DNA from: Treponema sp. UBA1233
Lineage (GTDB): Bacteria; Spirochaetota; Spirochaetia; Treponematales; Treponemataceae
Direction: 5' to 3'
Assembly: GCA_002309305.1 (NCBI GenBank)
Contig: DBWR01000070.1
Location: 89,156-153,155, forward strand
DNA length: 64,000 nucleotides
Position 1 is the stretch's first letter; every line of letters starts with the position of its first letter. Both the position numbers and the translations under genes were made by a program. A model generated the notes under the pieces. That model was not told the DNA's origin. It saw only the letters and a program-made list of their open reading frames with translations, and did no database searches. This document shows positions 54,733 to 63,965 of the stretch, in pieces.

Positions 54733-54816
54733 TGCCCGGAACAAGACTTGAACTTGCACACCATTACTGGCTCTAGTACCTGAAACTAGCGTGTCTACCA
54801 ATTCCACCATCCGGGC
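54733..54816 (-). tRNA. tRNA-Leu(CAG)
   Basis: The 84-nt minus-strand class II tRNA has acceptor GCCCGGA/TCCGGGC, a D arm with TGGTAGACACG, anticodon stem CTAGT/ACTAG around TTCAGGT (anticodon CAG) and a long variable arm. CCA is not encoded. Confidence 0.92.
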
Positions 54817-54829
54817 TGATAATGGAACT

Positions 54830-54859
54830 ATTATAACGGATTCAGGCACTCATTGTCAA
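54830..54859 (-). promoter_or_regulatory. Promoter of tRNA-Leu
   Basis: On the minus strand, TTGACA (54854-54859), 18-nt spacer, TATAAT (54830-54835). Confidence 0.75.
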
Positions 54860-54885
54860 GGCATGACGGCTATATAATCATCAGA

Positions 54886-56853
54886 TTAGAATTCAATCAG
54901 TTCTCCGCTGCCTGACAGATAGCATTGTGAAACCGGTGTTTCTGAAGAAGTCTTGTACCATGTAAGGCCTCCGTCTGCGTTAAGGCTGACAAGTTTGTCC
55001 TTTATCGTTGCGGTTTTAACAGGAGCCGAAGCTGTCCTACCATAAATCTTTACACGGTTTGTTTCCATGTCATAAGCGTATATCTGGTTGTTTCCAATGT
55101 TTGAGTAAACAATCGGATATTCAACTTGAATGGATGAGTCAAAATCCTCCTGGTTGAACTGGAACAAAATCGAACTCTTCCTGTCCGCAGGGTTGAATGA
55201 AAATACATGTGTTACTGTAGAAGAACCAATTGATTCAAGTGTGATTCCAAAGAGCCTGTTTGATTTTCCAGAGTCAAGGTAAAGGTCATGTGCTATGAAT
55301 CCCGGGGTTTTGAGGGCAAGGGTTTCCTTTGACTGAATTCCAACTGAAAGTACGGAAGAATCCTTGACACCCGTGTTTGCCTTTGCGACATAAATAGTAT
55401 TTGAATTGACGATGATTGCGTCTTCAATGGAAACTCCTGAATAAACAAGGGTTTCTCGCTTGGTATCAATGTCAACGGTGTATACCTTGGTACCCCCTGA
55501 AACGTATGCGGCCTTTCTGCCGAACACACGCAGGTTGTTCACGTTGTTTTTGGGTGTAAATAGATATTTCCCTGAACTTGGGCTTTCTTCCGAGAAAGTG
55601 ACCAGGTATACGTCTTTCTTTGTTTTTTTAGTCCATAGGATTGCGGAATTTTCGTCAACTACTGTTACGTGGGTTGCTCCATTGTTCTTTGCGACCTTTT
55701 TGATTTCCTTTGAGTCACCGTCAGTAGAATAGAGTGCGTCCTTTGTAAGAAGCAAAACTGAACTGTCAGTATGTGCCATATCAATTATGGTTTCGTAGGC
55801 TGGACGTGTAAGTGAATTTAGGTCCAGGCTGGAACCGTTTTTATTTGAGGCATACAGCCTGCCTTTGTCCGTACCAAAAATAAAGGAATTGTCATTCTGG
55901 CATGCGATGGATGTTATGTTTGATTCAATGTCAGAGAAAGTCGCAATCTGCTTGGGACTTGCAGAAGTTGCCGACCCGGAAACTTTTGCTGTAATGACGT
56001 TTTCTGGAAAGAACATCAGGTTTGTCTTTGAGCCGTTTAATACCGTAAAATATAATCCCTTAATCTTGTTTTTGTTTGATACCACAAGCCTTGGAGAAGT
56101 ACCCTTGTAGGTGCAGACAGTTTTTCCAGTCTGTGAGTCGATTATATAGACCGTGTCGTTCTTTACGCCGGCAAGGAACCTGTTCTTCATGTTGCCGCTG
56201 CCGAAAGTTTGTGTCTGCTTGAGCGATGATTCCGTCTTCCAGTGGGGTGTTTCAAACAGTTCCATTTTCTGAAGGTTGTAATAATATATGTCGCCGGAGT
56301 CACAGTAGAACATTGCATTTTTTTCTGAATCGGCGGTCTGTACAAGGACGATTTTACCTGCAACGGAATCAATCCTTTTTATGAGGTTCCCGTTGTTTGC
56401 ATTCAGGATGTAGGAACCGTTTACGGAAGATGTCGTCACAAAAAGAACGGAGCCCTTTGCCGAATATGATACCGTTTCGATTGAATCCTTGAATTGCTTT
56501 GAGAATTTTTTTGAATAGTTTGTGCCGTCGTTTACGGTCATTTTCTGAAGGCCCGACCCCTCTGACTCAATGGTGACGAAATCATTGTTTTTGGGGCTCA
56601 TGATGATCTTTAAAAGCGGGGAGGTGCTTATCTGATGATGTTCTTCTATCCCATTCTGTGACCACTTTATGATGTTGCCGTCACTTCCTGCTGAAAGGTA
56701 GGAATTTGAATTTTCACATGGAACTAAATAGCTTACGCTGCCGTCGTGTACTTGGGTTGAAACCTGTGGCTGCGCATGTACCAAACCTGCTGAAAAGAGA
56801 AAAACCAGGCAAATTCCTCTGAAATATCCGTACAGTTGTTTTGTCATCGTCAT
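54886..56853 (-). CDS. Secreted beta-propeller (WD40-like) protein, unknown function
   Basis: The 655-residue product has a signal peptide (GICLVFLFSAGLVHAQ). Repeated beta-blade-like units follow, such as SYLVPCENSNSYLSAGSDGNIIKWSQNG, FVTIESEGSGLQKM, IIDSQTGKTVCTYKG and SIACQNDNSFIFGTDKGRLYASNKNG, typical of WD40/YVTN propellers. I know no named family. It is last in the rpsB-to-rseP gene order, 35 nt after rseP. Start: ATG at 56853 with GAGGAG upstream. Probably periplasmic and a scaffold. Confidence 0.75.
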   Translation of the reverse strand: MTMTKQLYGYFRGICLVFLFSAGLVHAQPQVSTQVHDGSVSYLVPCENSNSYLSAGSDGNIIKWSQNGIEEHHQISTSPLLKIIMSPKNNDFVTIESEGSGLQKMTVNDGTNYSKKFSKQFKDSIETVSYSAKGSVLFVTTSSVNGSYILNANNGNLIKRIDSVAGKIVLVQTADSEKNAMFYCDSGDIYYYNLQKMELFETPHWKTESSLKQTQTFGSGNMKNRFLAGVKNDTVYIIDSQTGKTVCTYKGTSPRLVVSNKNKIKGLYFTVLNGSKTNLMFFPENVITAKVSGSATSASPKQIATFSDIESNITSIACQNDNSFIFGTDKGRLYASNKNGSSLDLNSLTRPAYETIIDMAHTDSSVLLLTKDALYSTDGDSKEIKKVAKNNGATHVTVVDENSAILWTKKTKKDVYLVTFSEESPSSGKYLFTPKNNVNNLRVFGRKAAYVSGGTKVYTVDIDTKRETLVYSGVSIEDAIIVNSNTIYVAKANTGVKDSSVLSVGIQSKETLALKTPGFIAHDLYLDSGKSNRLFGITLESIGSSTVTHVFSFNPADRKSSILFQFNQEDFDSSIQVEYPIVYSNIGNNQIYAYDMETNRVKIYGRTASAPVKTATIKDKLVSLNADGGLTWYKTSSETPVSQCYLSGSGELIEF

Positions 56854-56888
56854 GTCTCCTCAAAAGGATTTTCTATGTGAAATACTCA

Positions 56889-58007
56889 CTATTTAATAAA
56901 ATAAACTATATCCCCAACTATTGCAAGAGCAAGCAGGCCAAAAATCATTACCATGCCGACCATCTGTATGTAATACAAAAGCTTGGGATTCATCTTTCTT
57001 CGTGTAATGCATTCAATGAGTGCAAAAAGGATTAGTCCGCCGTCCAATACCGGAATCGGAAGCAGGTTTGTAAGAAAGAGGGAAATGCTGATGAATGCAA
57101 GGAACTCAAGGGCGTTTATTATCCCTATCCTTGCGCCTTCCTCAAATCCGGTGGAAATCATGTCTCCAATCATGACCGTAGTTCTGACAGGCCCGGAAAC
57201 TGCTGACGTTACATCCACTCCCTTGAATAGAATGCCGACACTCTTTACGGCGATACCCATTGTCTTTATAGATTCCTTAGCCCCTTGAGCCAGAGCGGGG
57301 AAAAATGAATATGGACCGTAATTCTTTTCAATTAATGAATCCTTGTCCCATACTATTCCCATAAAGCCAGAGCCTGTTGATTTGTCAAAGCCCAGGGGAA
57401 CGTCAATCTCAAGAAATTCATTTTCACGCTGAACCTTTACCCGTACGGTTTTTCCTCCATTCAGGGTTATGAACTGCCGTATTTCGGTAAAATCGCTTAC
57501 TTCAGTGCCGTCCATGGAAAGGATTATGTCTCCGCTTTTCATTCCAGCTTCTGCCGCCGGGGATTCTGAATCCTTGAATTCCTCCACATCAGAAGACATA
57601 AGCACCCTGTTTCCTGCGGTAGTGTAGGTGTAGCCCATCATTGCTATGATTGAAAATGCCACAAATGCAAATATCACGTTGAAGAAAGGACCTGCAAACG
57701 CAATCAAAAGCCGTTTAAAAGGATGAACCCCATAAAAGGAGTCTTTGTCTCCACGTATTTCCTTCTGCTTGTTCTCCAGCGCATCACGATAGTCCTTTTC
57801 GCCCTTCATGCTGCAGTATCCGCCCAGTGGAATAAGCGAAATCCTGTAGTCGGTGGCACCCCATCTGTGGTGGAGCAAAACCGGTCCCATTCCGATTGAA
57901 AAAGCTTCCACAGTAACGCCCATGGCCCTTGCAATAAGAAAATGTCCGAGTTCATGAAAAAACACAAGGAAGCTGAGTCCCAGAAGTCCCAAAAGAATTT
58001 TCATCAA
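56889..58007 (-). CDS. rseP: Site-2 intramembrane protease RseP
   Basis: The 372-residue protein has the zinc-binding HELGH at residues 18-22 in the first membrane helix, a PDZ domain (AAEAGMKSGDIILSMDGTEVSDFTEI near 154) and LPIPVLDGGLILF near 315 (the LDG motif). It cleaves membrane-bound anti-sigma factors or signal-peptide remnants. It overlaps dxr by 4 nt, in the same order as in other treponemes. Confidence 0.94.
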   Translation of the reverse strand: MMKILLGLLGLSFLVFFHELGHFLIARAMGVTVEAFSIGMGPVLLHHRWGATDYRISLIPLGGYCSMKGEKDYRDALENKQKEIRGDKDSFYGVHPFKRLLIAFAGPFFNVIFAFVAFSIIAMMGYTYTTAGNRVLMSSDVEEFKDSESPAAEAGMKSGDIILSMDGTEVSDFTEIRQFITLNGGKTVRVKVQRENEFLEIDVPLGFDKSTGSGFMGIVWDKDSLIEKNYGPYSFFPALAQGAKESIKTMGIAVKSVGILFKGVDVTSAVSGPVRTTVMIGDMISTGFEEGARIGIINALEFLAFISISLFLTNLLPIPVLDGGLILFALIECITRRKMNPKLLYYIQMVGMVMIFGLLALAIVGDIVYFIK

Positions 58008-59107
58008 AAAGTCCTTCCGTCAAGCAGTTTCCTTGCCTTTTCGTGGGAGTCCTTGTCCGCTTCCAGAACTTCCTCAACAGTCCAGGGTTCCTTCTTCCAG
58101 TCATAGCTCAAGGTTGCTTCTACGATTTTGGGAATGTCGGTAAATCCGATTTTTTTGTTTATGAATGCGTCAACCGCTATTTCGTTTGCGGCATTGAATG
58201 CGATTGTGTAAGATCCTTCCTTTTCGGCACATTGATAGGCCAGCTTCAACATGGGGAAATCATCCATGCGTGGAGCAAAAAAAGAAAGCTCATGTCCCGC
58301 CAGATCGAATGGTTCAAGATAGTTGGTCTTGTTTTCCGGCCACACAAGGGAGGAATAAATCGGATGCCTCATATCTGGATCACTCATCTGTGCATAAAGC
58401 ATTCCGTCATTTGTCCTGACAATGCTATGAACTACACTCTGCGGATGGACAAGAACTTTTACCTGTTTTGTCCCAACGTCAAAAAGCCTGCATGCCTCAA
58501 TTACCTCAAGACCCTTGTTTGCAAGACTCGCACTGTCTATCGTGATTTTTTTGCCCATGTTCCAGGTGGGATGTTTAAGAGCGTCTTCTACTGTAACAGA
58601 TTCAAGCTGGGCTTTGGTATAGTTCCTGAATGGTCCTCCGCTTGCCGTGATTATGATTTCGGAAATCCTTCTGCTGCCGTAGTGGTTTACCAGGCTGAAT
58701 ATGGCACTGTGCTCGCTGTCTACTGGAACAATCGAACACCTTTTCTTATCCGCGAGTTTCTTTATCAGGGGCCATGCCATGACTACACTTTCTTTGTTTG
58801 CAAGGGCAAGATTCATTCCGCGCTCAAGTACCGCAACAGACGACAAGAGTCCTTGGGAACCCGCAACGCCGTTAACAGCAATGTCCGCCTTACATTCATC
58901 CAAAAGCTTTTCCAAACCGGGAAAACCTTCCGTGCTCCAGTTTGTACCCTTGCAGTTGAATTCCGCACACAGAGATTCCAGGGCTTTTTGATTGTGCCCT
59001 ACAGAGAGTCCCGCTACTTCGAACAAGTCTTTTTCATTCCTGATGATGTCAAGGGTTTGGCTCCCGATTGAGCCAGTACAGCCCAAAACCAAAACTTTCT
59101 TTTTCAT
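58004..59107 (-). CDS. dxr: 1-deoxy-D-xylulose-5-phosphate reductoisomerase
   Basis: The 367-residue product opens VLVLGCTGSIGSQTLDIIRN (NADPH site), with ALANKESVVMAWPLIKK near residue 110, VPVDSEHSAIF near 137 and ITASGGPFRNY and TWNMGKKITIDSASLANKGLEVIEA. This is the conserved Dxr core. It catalyses the first committed step of the MEP isoprenoid pathway, supplying UppS next door. A 342-residue antisense reading frame over this gene is a shadow. Confidence 0.96.
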   Translation of the reverse strand: MKKKVLVLGCTGSIGSQTLDIIRNEKDLFEVAGLSVGHNQKALESLCAEFNCKGTNWSTEGFPGLEKLLDECKADIAVNGVAGSQGLLSSVAVLERGMNLALANKESVVMAWPLIKKLADKKRCSIVPVDSEHSAIFSLVNHYGSRRISEIIITASGGPFRNYTKAQLESVTVEDALKHPTWNMGKKITIDSASLANKGLEVIEACRLFDVGTKQVKVLVHPQSVVHSIVRTNDGMLYAQMSDPDMRHPIYSSLVWPENKTNYLEPFDLAGHELSFFAPRMDDFPMLKLAYQCAEKEGSYTIAFNAANEIAVDAFINKKIGFTDIPKIVEATLSYDWKKEPWTVEEVLEADKDSHEKARKLLDGRTF

Positions 59108-59997
59108 AGTGAATAAAAATGCGTTATCAATACATAGTATACAGGGGCAGACATAAGGATTGAATCTATGGAATCCAAGAGGCCGCCTCTTCCGGGAATT
59201 AAACGTCCGCTGTCTTTAGCCCCCGCAGAACGCTTGATTACCGATTCCGCAAGGTCACCGACAATTGAACTGAATGCAGTGGCAAGTCCAAGAAGGATTA
59301 TTTTTGCAATTGAACCAGCATCTGTGCCAGGGAAAAAATTTGGAAAAAGGTAATATACGATTATGCCTATTCCTATCGAACCTGCAAATCCCCCGATGAA
59401 GCCCGCTATGCTTTTGTTGGGGCTTGCCTTGATGAGTCCGCGGTTGTTTTTTCCAAGAAGGACTCCGAACAGCCATGCAAGACTGTCGCACATAAAGACC
59501 ATTAGAAGGAAAACCGCTATGTATATGCTGGAAAGGTATTCCTGTCCGGCTTCAGAGATTGTAGTCATTTTGGAGATGAATGAAATGAGGTAGCCTACGT
59601 AAAGTACGATGAATGATGAGGCAGAAATCCTCTGGATTGATTTTTCAAATTCCCTTGCGAATATCACTTCAACCAATAGGAGCAGCAGGATGACAAAGAC
59701 AAATGAAGTCGTGATGATGTCTCCGCTTCTTGTAAGGATGCTTGGAACATGGTCAGGGAAAATGGCCGTAACAGCCGCAATTGTAGGCAAAATAGCCGTG
59801 CAGCATATTACAAGGGGTTTGGACAAAAGCGATACCTTGGTTTTAAATAGATTGTATAATTCGTTTGCACCAAAAATTGAAGAAAGTATGAGTACGACAT
59901 GAAGGGCAAGATGATTGCAGAAAGGCCAGAGTGCTATGGCAATTATAATGGGAACTCCGATAAAAAAGATTAAAAGTCTGGAAATTACTTTACTCAT
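59104..59997 (-). CDS. cdsA: Phosphatidate cytidylyltransferase
   Basis: The 297-residue polytopic protein ends with SIVGDLAESVIKRSAGAKDS, GRLIPGRGGLLDSIDSIL, the CDP-alcohol cytidylyltransferase signature (S-X-X-G-D-X-X-X-S-X-X-K-R...D). It makes CDP-diacylglycerol for phospholipid synthesis. It overlaps dxr and uppS by 4 nt each. Confidence 0.94.
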   Translation of the reverse strand: MSKVISRLLIFFIGVPIIIAIALWPFCNHLALHVVLILSSIFGANELYNLFKTKVSLLSKPLVICCTAILPTIAAVTAIFPDHVPSILTRSGDIITTSFVFVILLLLLVEVIFAREFEKSIQRISASSFIVLYVGYLISFISKMTTISEAGQEYLSSIYIAVFLLMVFMCDSLAWLFGVLLGKNNRGLIKASPNKSIAGFIGGFAGSIGIGIIVYYLFPNFFPGTDAGSIAKIILLGLATAFSSIVGDLAESVIKRSAGAKDSGRLIPGRGGLLDSIDSILMSAPVYYVLITHFYSL

Positions 59998-60713
59998 AGC
60001 GGTACGGCTCCATATCTGCGGTTTCTGTGCTGGAATCGAACAATGTCGTCATAAAACGCCTGCTTGTCATAATCCGGCCATAGTATATCAGAAAAAATCA
60101 GTTCTGCATAGGCTGACTGCCACATCAGGAAATTACTCAGCCTCTGCTCTCCGCCCGTACGGATGATGAGGTCCGCATCGGGAAGGTCCGGCTGGTCGAA
60201 CAATCTGGAAAAATCCTTTTCGGTGACGGATTCTGGATTTATATCATTGAAACTTAGTTTTTTTACGGCACGTATGATTTCATCCCTTCCACCGTAGTTA
60301 ATCGCAAGACAAATTGACATTCCGTCAAAAGATTTCGTGTCTTTTTCTGCCTCAAGTATGTCGTCCTGAACCTGTTTGGGCAGGCCGCTCCTGTCGCCGA
60401 TAAGACGGACACGCAGGTGGTTCTTGCGGTAAAAGTCCAGTTCCTGCCGTATGTGAGAGTGGATCAGCCCCATGAGGAAACCGGTCTCTTCCTGTGTACG
60501 CTTCCAGTTTTCAGTTGAAAAAACATATAGAGTCAGATAGCGGATTCCCAGATCAGATGCAGCCTTGGTTATTTCCTTGGCACGCTTCAATCCCTCTGTG
60601 TGGCCGAATGTACGAACTTGATTTTGTTTCTTGGCCCATCTGCCGTTTCCGTCCATTATTATGCCGACATGAACGGGCAGGGCAGACGGGTCTATCAAAG
60701 AATTGGAATCCAC
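59994..60713 (-). CDS. uppS: Undecaprenyl diphosphate synthase
   Basis: The 239-residue product has HVGIIMDGNGRWAKKQN near residue 15 (catalytic Asp), YLTLYVFSTENWKRTQEE, INYGGRDEI and LIIRTGGEQRLSNFLMWQSAYAEL, the cis-prenyltransferase signatures. It supplies the C55 carrier for peptidoglycan and for the polysaccharide made by the left half of this window. Confidence 0.95.
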   Translation of the reverse strand: MDSNSLIDPSALPVHVGIIMDGNGRWAKKQNQVRTFGHTEGLKRAKEITKAASDLGIRYLTLYVFSTENWKRTQEETGFLMGLIHSHIRQELDFYRKNHLRVRLIGDRSGLPKQVQDDILEAEKDTKSFDGMSICLAINYGGRDEIIRAVKKLSFNDINPESVTEKDFSRLFDQPDLPDADLIIRTGGEQRLSNFLMWQSAYAELIFSDILWPDYDKQAFYDDIVRFQHRNRRYGAVPL

Positions 60714-60718
60714 GGGGT

Positions 60719-61258
60719 TTAGTCCATTATTTCCTTTTCTTTGGCTTCATAAACCTTGTTGATTTCGTCAATGTACTTGTCAGTAAGTTTCTGAAGCTTG
60801 TCAGTTTCTGTTTTCAGCTGGTCTTCGGTGATTTCACCTGCCTTCTGCTGCTTTTTAAGGTCATCGTTTCCGTCACGCCTGATGTTGCGGATGGTTGTCC
60901 TGTAGTTTTCTGCTGTTGCCTTTGCCTGTTTTACAAGTTCCTTGCGGCGGTCGGCTGTTAGCGGGGGAATTGCAATGCGGATTACCTTACCGTCGTTGCT
61001 TGGGTTGAGTCCCAGTTCTGCCTTCTGGATGGCCTTTTCGATGTCGGAGATAAGGGACTTGTCGAACGGTGATATGACTACCATGCGGGCTTCCGGAATG
61101 GAAATGGTTCCGACTTGAGCCAGTGGTGTTGGAGTGCCGTAATAGTCTACGCGAACTTTGTCAAAAATAGAAGCACTTGCACGTCCTGTGCGGATTGTGT
61201 TGTATTCTTCCTTAAGTGCATTAACAGTTTTTTCCATGCGGCTTTCATTATCTGCCAT
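60719..61258 (-). CDS. frr: Ribosome recycling factor
   Basis: The 179-residue product shows GRASASIFDKVRVDYYGTPTPLAQVGTISIPEARM near residue 22, NPSNDGKVIRIAIPPLTADRRKELVK and a helical C-terminus, matching RRF throughout. AGGGGG precedes the ATG. It lies after a terminator-like element that follows tsf, so it may have lower expression than tsf. Confidence 0.96.
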   Translation of the reverse strand: MADNESRMEKTVNALKEEYNTIRTGRASASIFDKVRVDYYGTPTPLAQVGTISIPEARMVVISPFDKSLISDIEKAIQKAELGLNPSNDGKVIRIAIPPLTADRRKELVKQAKATAENYRTTIRNIRRDGNDDLKKQQKAGEITEDQLKTETDKLQKLTDKYIDEINKVYEAKEKEIMD

Positions 61259-61279
61259 AATTTCCCCCTAAAATACTTG

Positions 61280-61350
61280 TAAAAATTTAAAAAACAAGGC
61301 TGTCCTCACCATTGCCGTCAAGATTGAAGCATGATGCGGGCAGCCCCTTT
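61280..61350 (-). terminator. Terminator/attenuator between tsf and frr
   Basis: On the minus strand AAGGGGCTGCCC pairs with GGACAGCCTT (61296-61305 on the plus strand), with one mismatch around a loop of about 32 nt, followed by TTTTTT. It probably lowers transcription into frr. Confidence 0.6.
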
Positions 61351-61354
61351 GTTT

Positions 61355-62188
61355 TTAGTTACCGAGAATCAAAAGATTGACGTCACCGAATGAAAGCTGT
61401 GAACCAACTTCCTTTCCAATTTCGTCAAGTTTCTGAGTAACGGTCTTTTTGTCATCCTTTACAAAAGCCTGGTCTACAAAACAGATTTCTGCAAGGTGCT
61501 TTTTGATTTTTCCGTTAAGGATGTTTTCCTTTACATTTTCCGGCTTTGATGAATCCTTTGGATCATTTGCCATCTGTGTGCGGAAGATTTCCTTCTGTTC
61601 GTCGATGTAGCTCTGTGGAACGTCAGACTGCTTAAGGTATGCGGGAGTAAATGCAACGAGGTGCATGCAGCAGTCACGTGCAAATTCCTTTACCTTGTCG
61701 TCTGTTGAACCCTTTACTACAGTAATGGCGGCAGTCTTGAAGTCTGTGTGGACATAAGTGCCTGATACTGCATCAGCTGGAACTTCAACAACTGTGATCT
61801 TGCTTACAGACATGTTTTCACCAGTCTTTGCTGCAAATCCCATCAGAATGTCTGAAAGTTCCGGAACAACTTCCGTATATCCCTTTTCGAATACCAAGTC
61901 AAGAATCTTTTCACCGCATCCGATGAATTCTTCGTTCTTGGCAACAAAGTCTGTCTCACAAACAAGTGAAGCGGCTGCAATCTTGTTTCCTACCTGGCGC
62001 AGGAAAATGCGGCCTTCATTTGTTGATCTTTCTGAGCGCTTTGCAACTGCAGCAAGTCCCTTTTCCTTAAGAATCTTGATTGCGCCTTCGATGTCGCCGT
62101 TTGATTCTTCAAGGGCGTTCTTGCAGTTCATCATGCCTGCACCGGTCAAATCGCGCAGTTCCTTTACCTGTGAAGCTGAAATAGCCAT
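61355..62188 (-). CDS. tsf: Elongation factor Ts
   Basis: The 277-residue product opens with VKELRDLTGAGMMNCKNALEE, the UBA-like EF-Ts N-terminal domain, followed by GLAAVAKRSERSTNEG and CETDFVAKNEEF (TDFV motif). It is the nucleotide-exchange factor of EF-Tu. It follows rpsB as in most bacteria. Confidence 0.96.
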   Translation of the reverse strand: MAISASQVKELRDLTGAGMMNCKNALEESNGDIEGAIKILKEKGLAAVAKRSERSTNEGRIFLRQVGNKIAAASLVCETDFVAKNEEFIGCGEKILDLVFEKGYTEVVPELSDILMGFAAKTGENMSVSKITVVEVPADAVSGTYVHTDFKTAAITVVKGSTDDKVKEFARDCCMHLVAFTPAYLKQSDVPQSYIDEQKEIFRTQMANDPKDSSKPENVKENILNGKIKKHLAEICFVDQAFVKDDKKTVTQKLDEIGKEVGSQLSFGDVNLLILGN

Positions 62189-62207
62189 TTTTTTTACCCC
62201 TGTTTTT

Positions 62208-63080
62208 TTATTTTGAATATGCCCTGTCTTCGTCGATCAGGTCTTCTTCGTCCCTCTTGTCGGCTTCTACATCCTCTTCCTTTTCTTCTGTAGGAGTGTA
62301 GTTTGAATAGTCAACAATCTCTTCGTCCTCGCGCTTTGTAGAAGCATCGGTCATAACGTCATCGTCATCACCCAATGTCTCGATAATCTTGAGGCCCTGT
62401 TCATTGTCTGCCTCGATTACGGCGTTGGCAATGATTGAAGTAAAGAGGCTGATTGCACGGATTGCATCGTCATTTCCTGGAATAGGGAAGTCAATGCCTT
62501 CCGGGTTGCAGTTTGTGTCTACGATTGCAATGATCGGGATGCCCATGCGGTGAGCTTCCTTAACGGCAATCTGTTCCTTGTGGGTGTCGATGATGAAGAT
62601 TGCACCTGGCAGTTCCTTCATTTCCTTGATTCCACCATAGTTCTTCTGCAGCTTTTCCTTTTCCTTGAGGATGGATGCGACTTCCTTCTTTGTAAGGTTG
62701 TCAAAAGTGCCGTCTACTTCCATCTTTTCGATTTTCTTGAGGCGCAAAAGTGATTTTTTGATTGTTGCAAAGTTGGTGAGTGTACCGCCCAACCAGCGGT
62801 TGTTTACGTAGAACTGGCCGCAGCGCTCTGCTTCCTTCTGGATTGCCTGCTGTGCCTGCTTTTTTGTTCCTACGAAAAGAACTGACTTGCCTGCTGAAGC
62901 TACCTTGCGGATTTCTTCGTAGCTGTCTTTGATTGCAGTGATTGTCTTCTGCAAGTCGATGATGTGAATTCCATTGCGCTCTGCGAAGATGTACTTCTTC
63001 ATGCGCGGATCCCAACGCTTTACCTGATGTCCGAAATGTACGCCGGACTCAAGCAGACTCTTCATGGTTACTACTGCCAT
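62208..63080 (-). CDS. rpsB: 30S ribosomal protein S2, with acidic C-terminal tail
   Basis: The product is 290 residues from the ATG at 63080, which follows GGAGT; an in-frame upstream ATG at 63107 has no binding site. The S2 core includes [34 protein letters not shown] and [19 protein letters not shown]. The last 55 residues are an unusual acidic extension (DDDDVMTD, then [12 protein letters not shown]). S2 is usually about 240-260 residues; extended tails occur in spirochaetes. Confidence 0.96.
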   Translation of the reverse strand: MAVVTMKSLLESGVHFGHQVKRWDPRMKKYIFAERNGIHIIDLQKTITAIKDSYEEIRKVASAGKSVLFVGTKKQAQQAIQKEAERCGQFYVNNRWLGGTLTNFATIKKSLLRLKKIEKMEVDGTFDNLTKKEVASILKEKEKLQKNYGGIKEMKELPGAIFIIDTHKEQIAVKEAHRMGIPIIAIVDTNCNPEGIDFPIPGNDDAIRAISLFTSIIANAVIEADNEQGLKIIETLGDDDDVMTDASTKREDEEIVDYSNYTPTEEKEEDVEADKRDEEDLIDEDRAYSK

Positions 63081-63226
63081 GATTAACTCCTTCACCGGAA
63101 AACCCACGGATGCAATATGCCCCGTAATTTTCCACCTGACCTTTTACTCGTGATCCATAAAAATGGACCCGGAAGATTTCGTAACACTGTGCTAAGCCAA
63201 CAGCCCGCTGTCAGTGCCCGGCAAAA

Positions 63227-63817
63227 CTATTCAAGCAAGGAATAATTTTGCTCCTTGAGGATATCATAAAGTTCAAAAATAGGCAAGCCCATTATGCCGC
63301 TTTCCGATCCTTTTATTTCCCTGATGAAACAGGATGCCAAACCCTGAATCCTGTATCCGCCGGCCGCTCCATGCCATTCTCCGGTGCTCACGTACCATTC
63401 AATTTCCTGTTCGCTCATGGGTGCAAAGCTGACTTCGCTGATTGAACACCTTTCCGTGCACTGGTGGTTTGATCCGTTGTATAATACCAATCCCGTAATC
63501 GCCTGGTGTGTCCGTCCCTGAAACTTCCTCATGAATTCCGCAGCCTCTTCCGCTGAATCAGGTTTTCCGTAGATTTTACCATCCAGAACAATGGTTGTGT
63601 CTGCACCAAGTATCCACTGGACTTCATGTCCTGCAGGCAGTGATGCAATTACAGCCTTGACCTTGTTTGAGGCCAGATAGAGTGCGACTTTGTCTGTTTG
63701 GATGTCGGTAGGGTAGGATTCCTCCAACTGTGACGGATGAACTTGAAACGGAATGTTCAGGAGCTTCAAGATTTCCTGGCGTCTGGGAGAAGATGAGGCA
63801 AGAATAATAGGTTCCAC
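63227..63817 (-). CDS. maf: Maf-family nucleotide pyrophosphatase
   Basis: The 196-residue product starts at a GTG (63817) and opens MEPIILASSSPRRQEILKLL, followed by WILGADTTIVLDGKIYGKP near residue 68 and GAAGGYRIQGLASCFI near 150. These are the Maf/YhdE motifs. Members remove the diphosphate from modified or canonical dTTP/UTP. It is first in the minus-strand run leading to rpsB. The 146-nt gap before rpsB has small inverted repeats (for example GTCCAT/ATGGAT around 63154) and may be a ribosomal-protein leader. Confidence 0.92.
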   Translation of the reverse strand: MEPIILASSSPRRQEILKLLNIPFQVHPSQLEESYPTDIQTDKVALYLASNKVKAVIASLPAGHEVQWILGADTTIVLDGKIYGKPDSAEEAAEFMRKFQGRTHQAITGLVLYNGSNHQCTERCSISEVSFAPMSEQEIEWYVSTGEWHGAAGGYRIQGLASCFIREIKGSESGIMGLPIFELYDILKEQNYSLLE

Positions 63818-63916
63818 TGTATACCCCTAAAAAAAATAAGGTTCGGGTCAGTCATAATGCCCAAAGAATCAAGCATTCCTCTCCTTGTCTGTCCCTTGAA
63901 ACTTTTTTTCTTATAG

Positions 63917-63945
63917 TTGACAATTTAATGCATTATAGATATTCT
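63917..63945 (+). promoter_or_regulatory. Promoter of the right-edge tRNA
   Basis: TTGACA (63917-63922), 17-nt spacer, TATTCT (63940-63945), 21 nt before the tRNA start. Confidence 0.75.
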
Positions 63946-63965
63946 GTCTAGGTCTTAATACGATT

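Noticed and set aside
58043..59071. Long plus-strand reading frame of 342 codons
   Set aside because: Antisense shadow of dxr, which has all family motifs. The antisense product has a random, Cys/Phe-rich composition.
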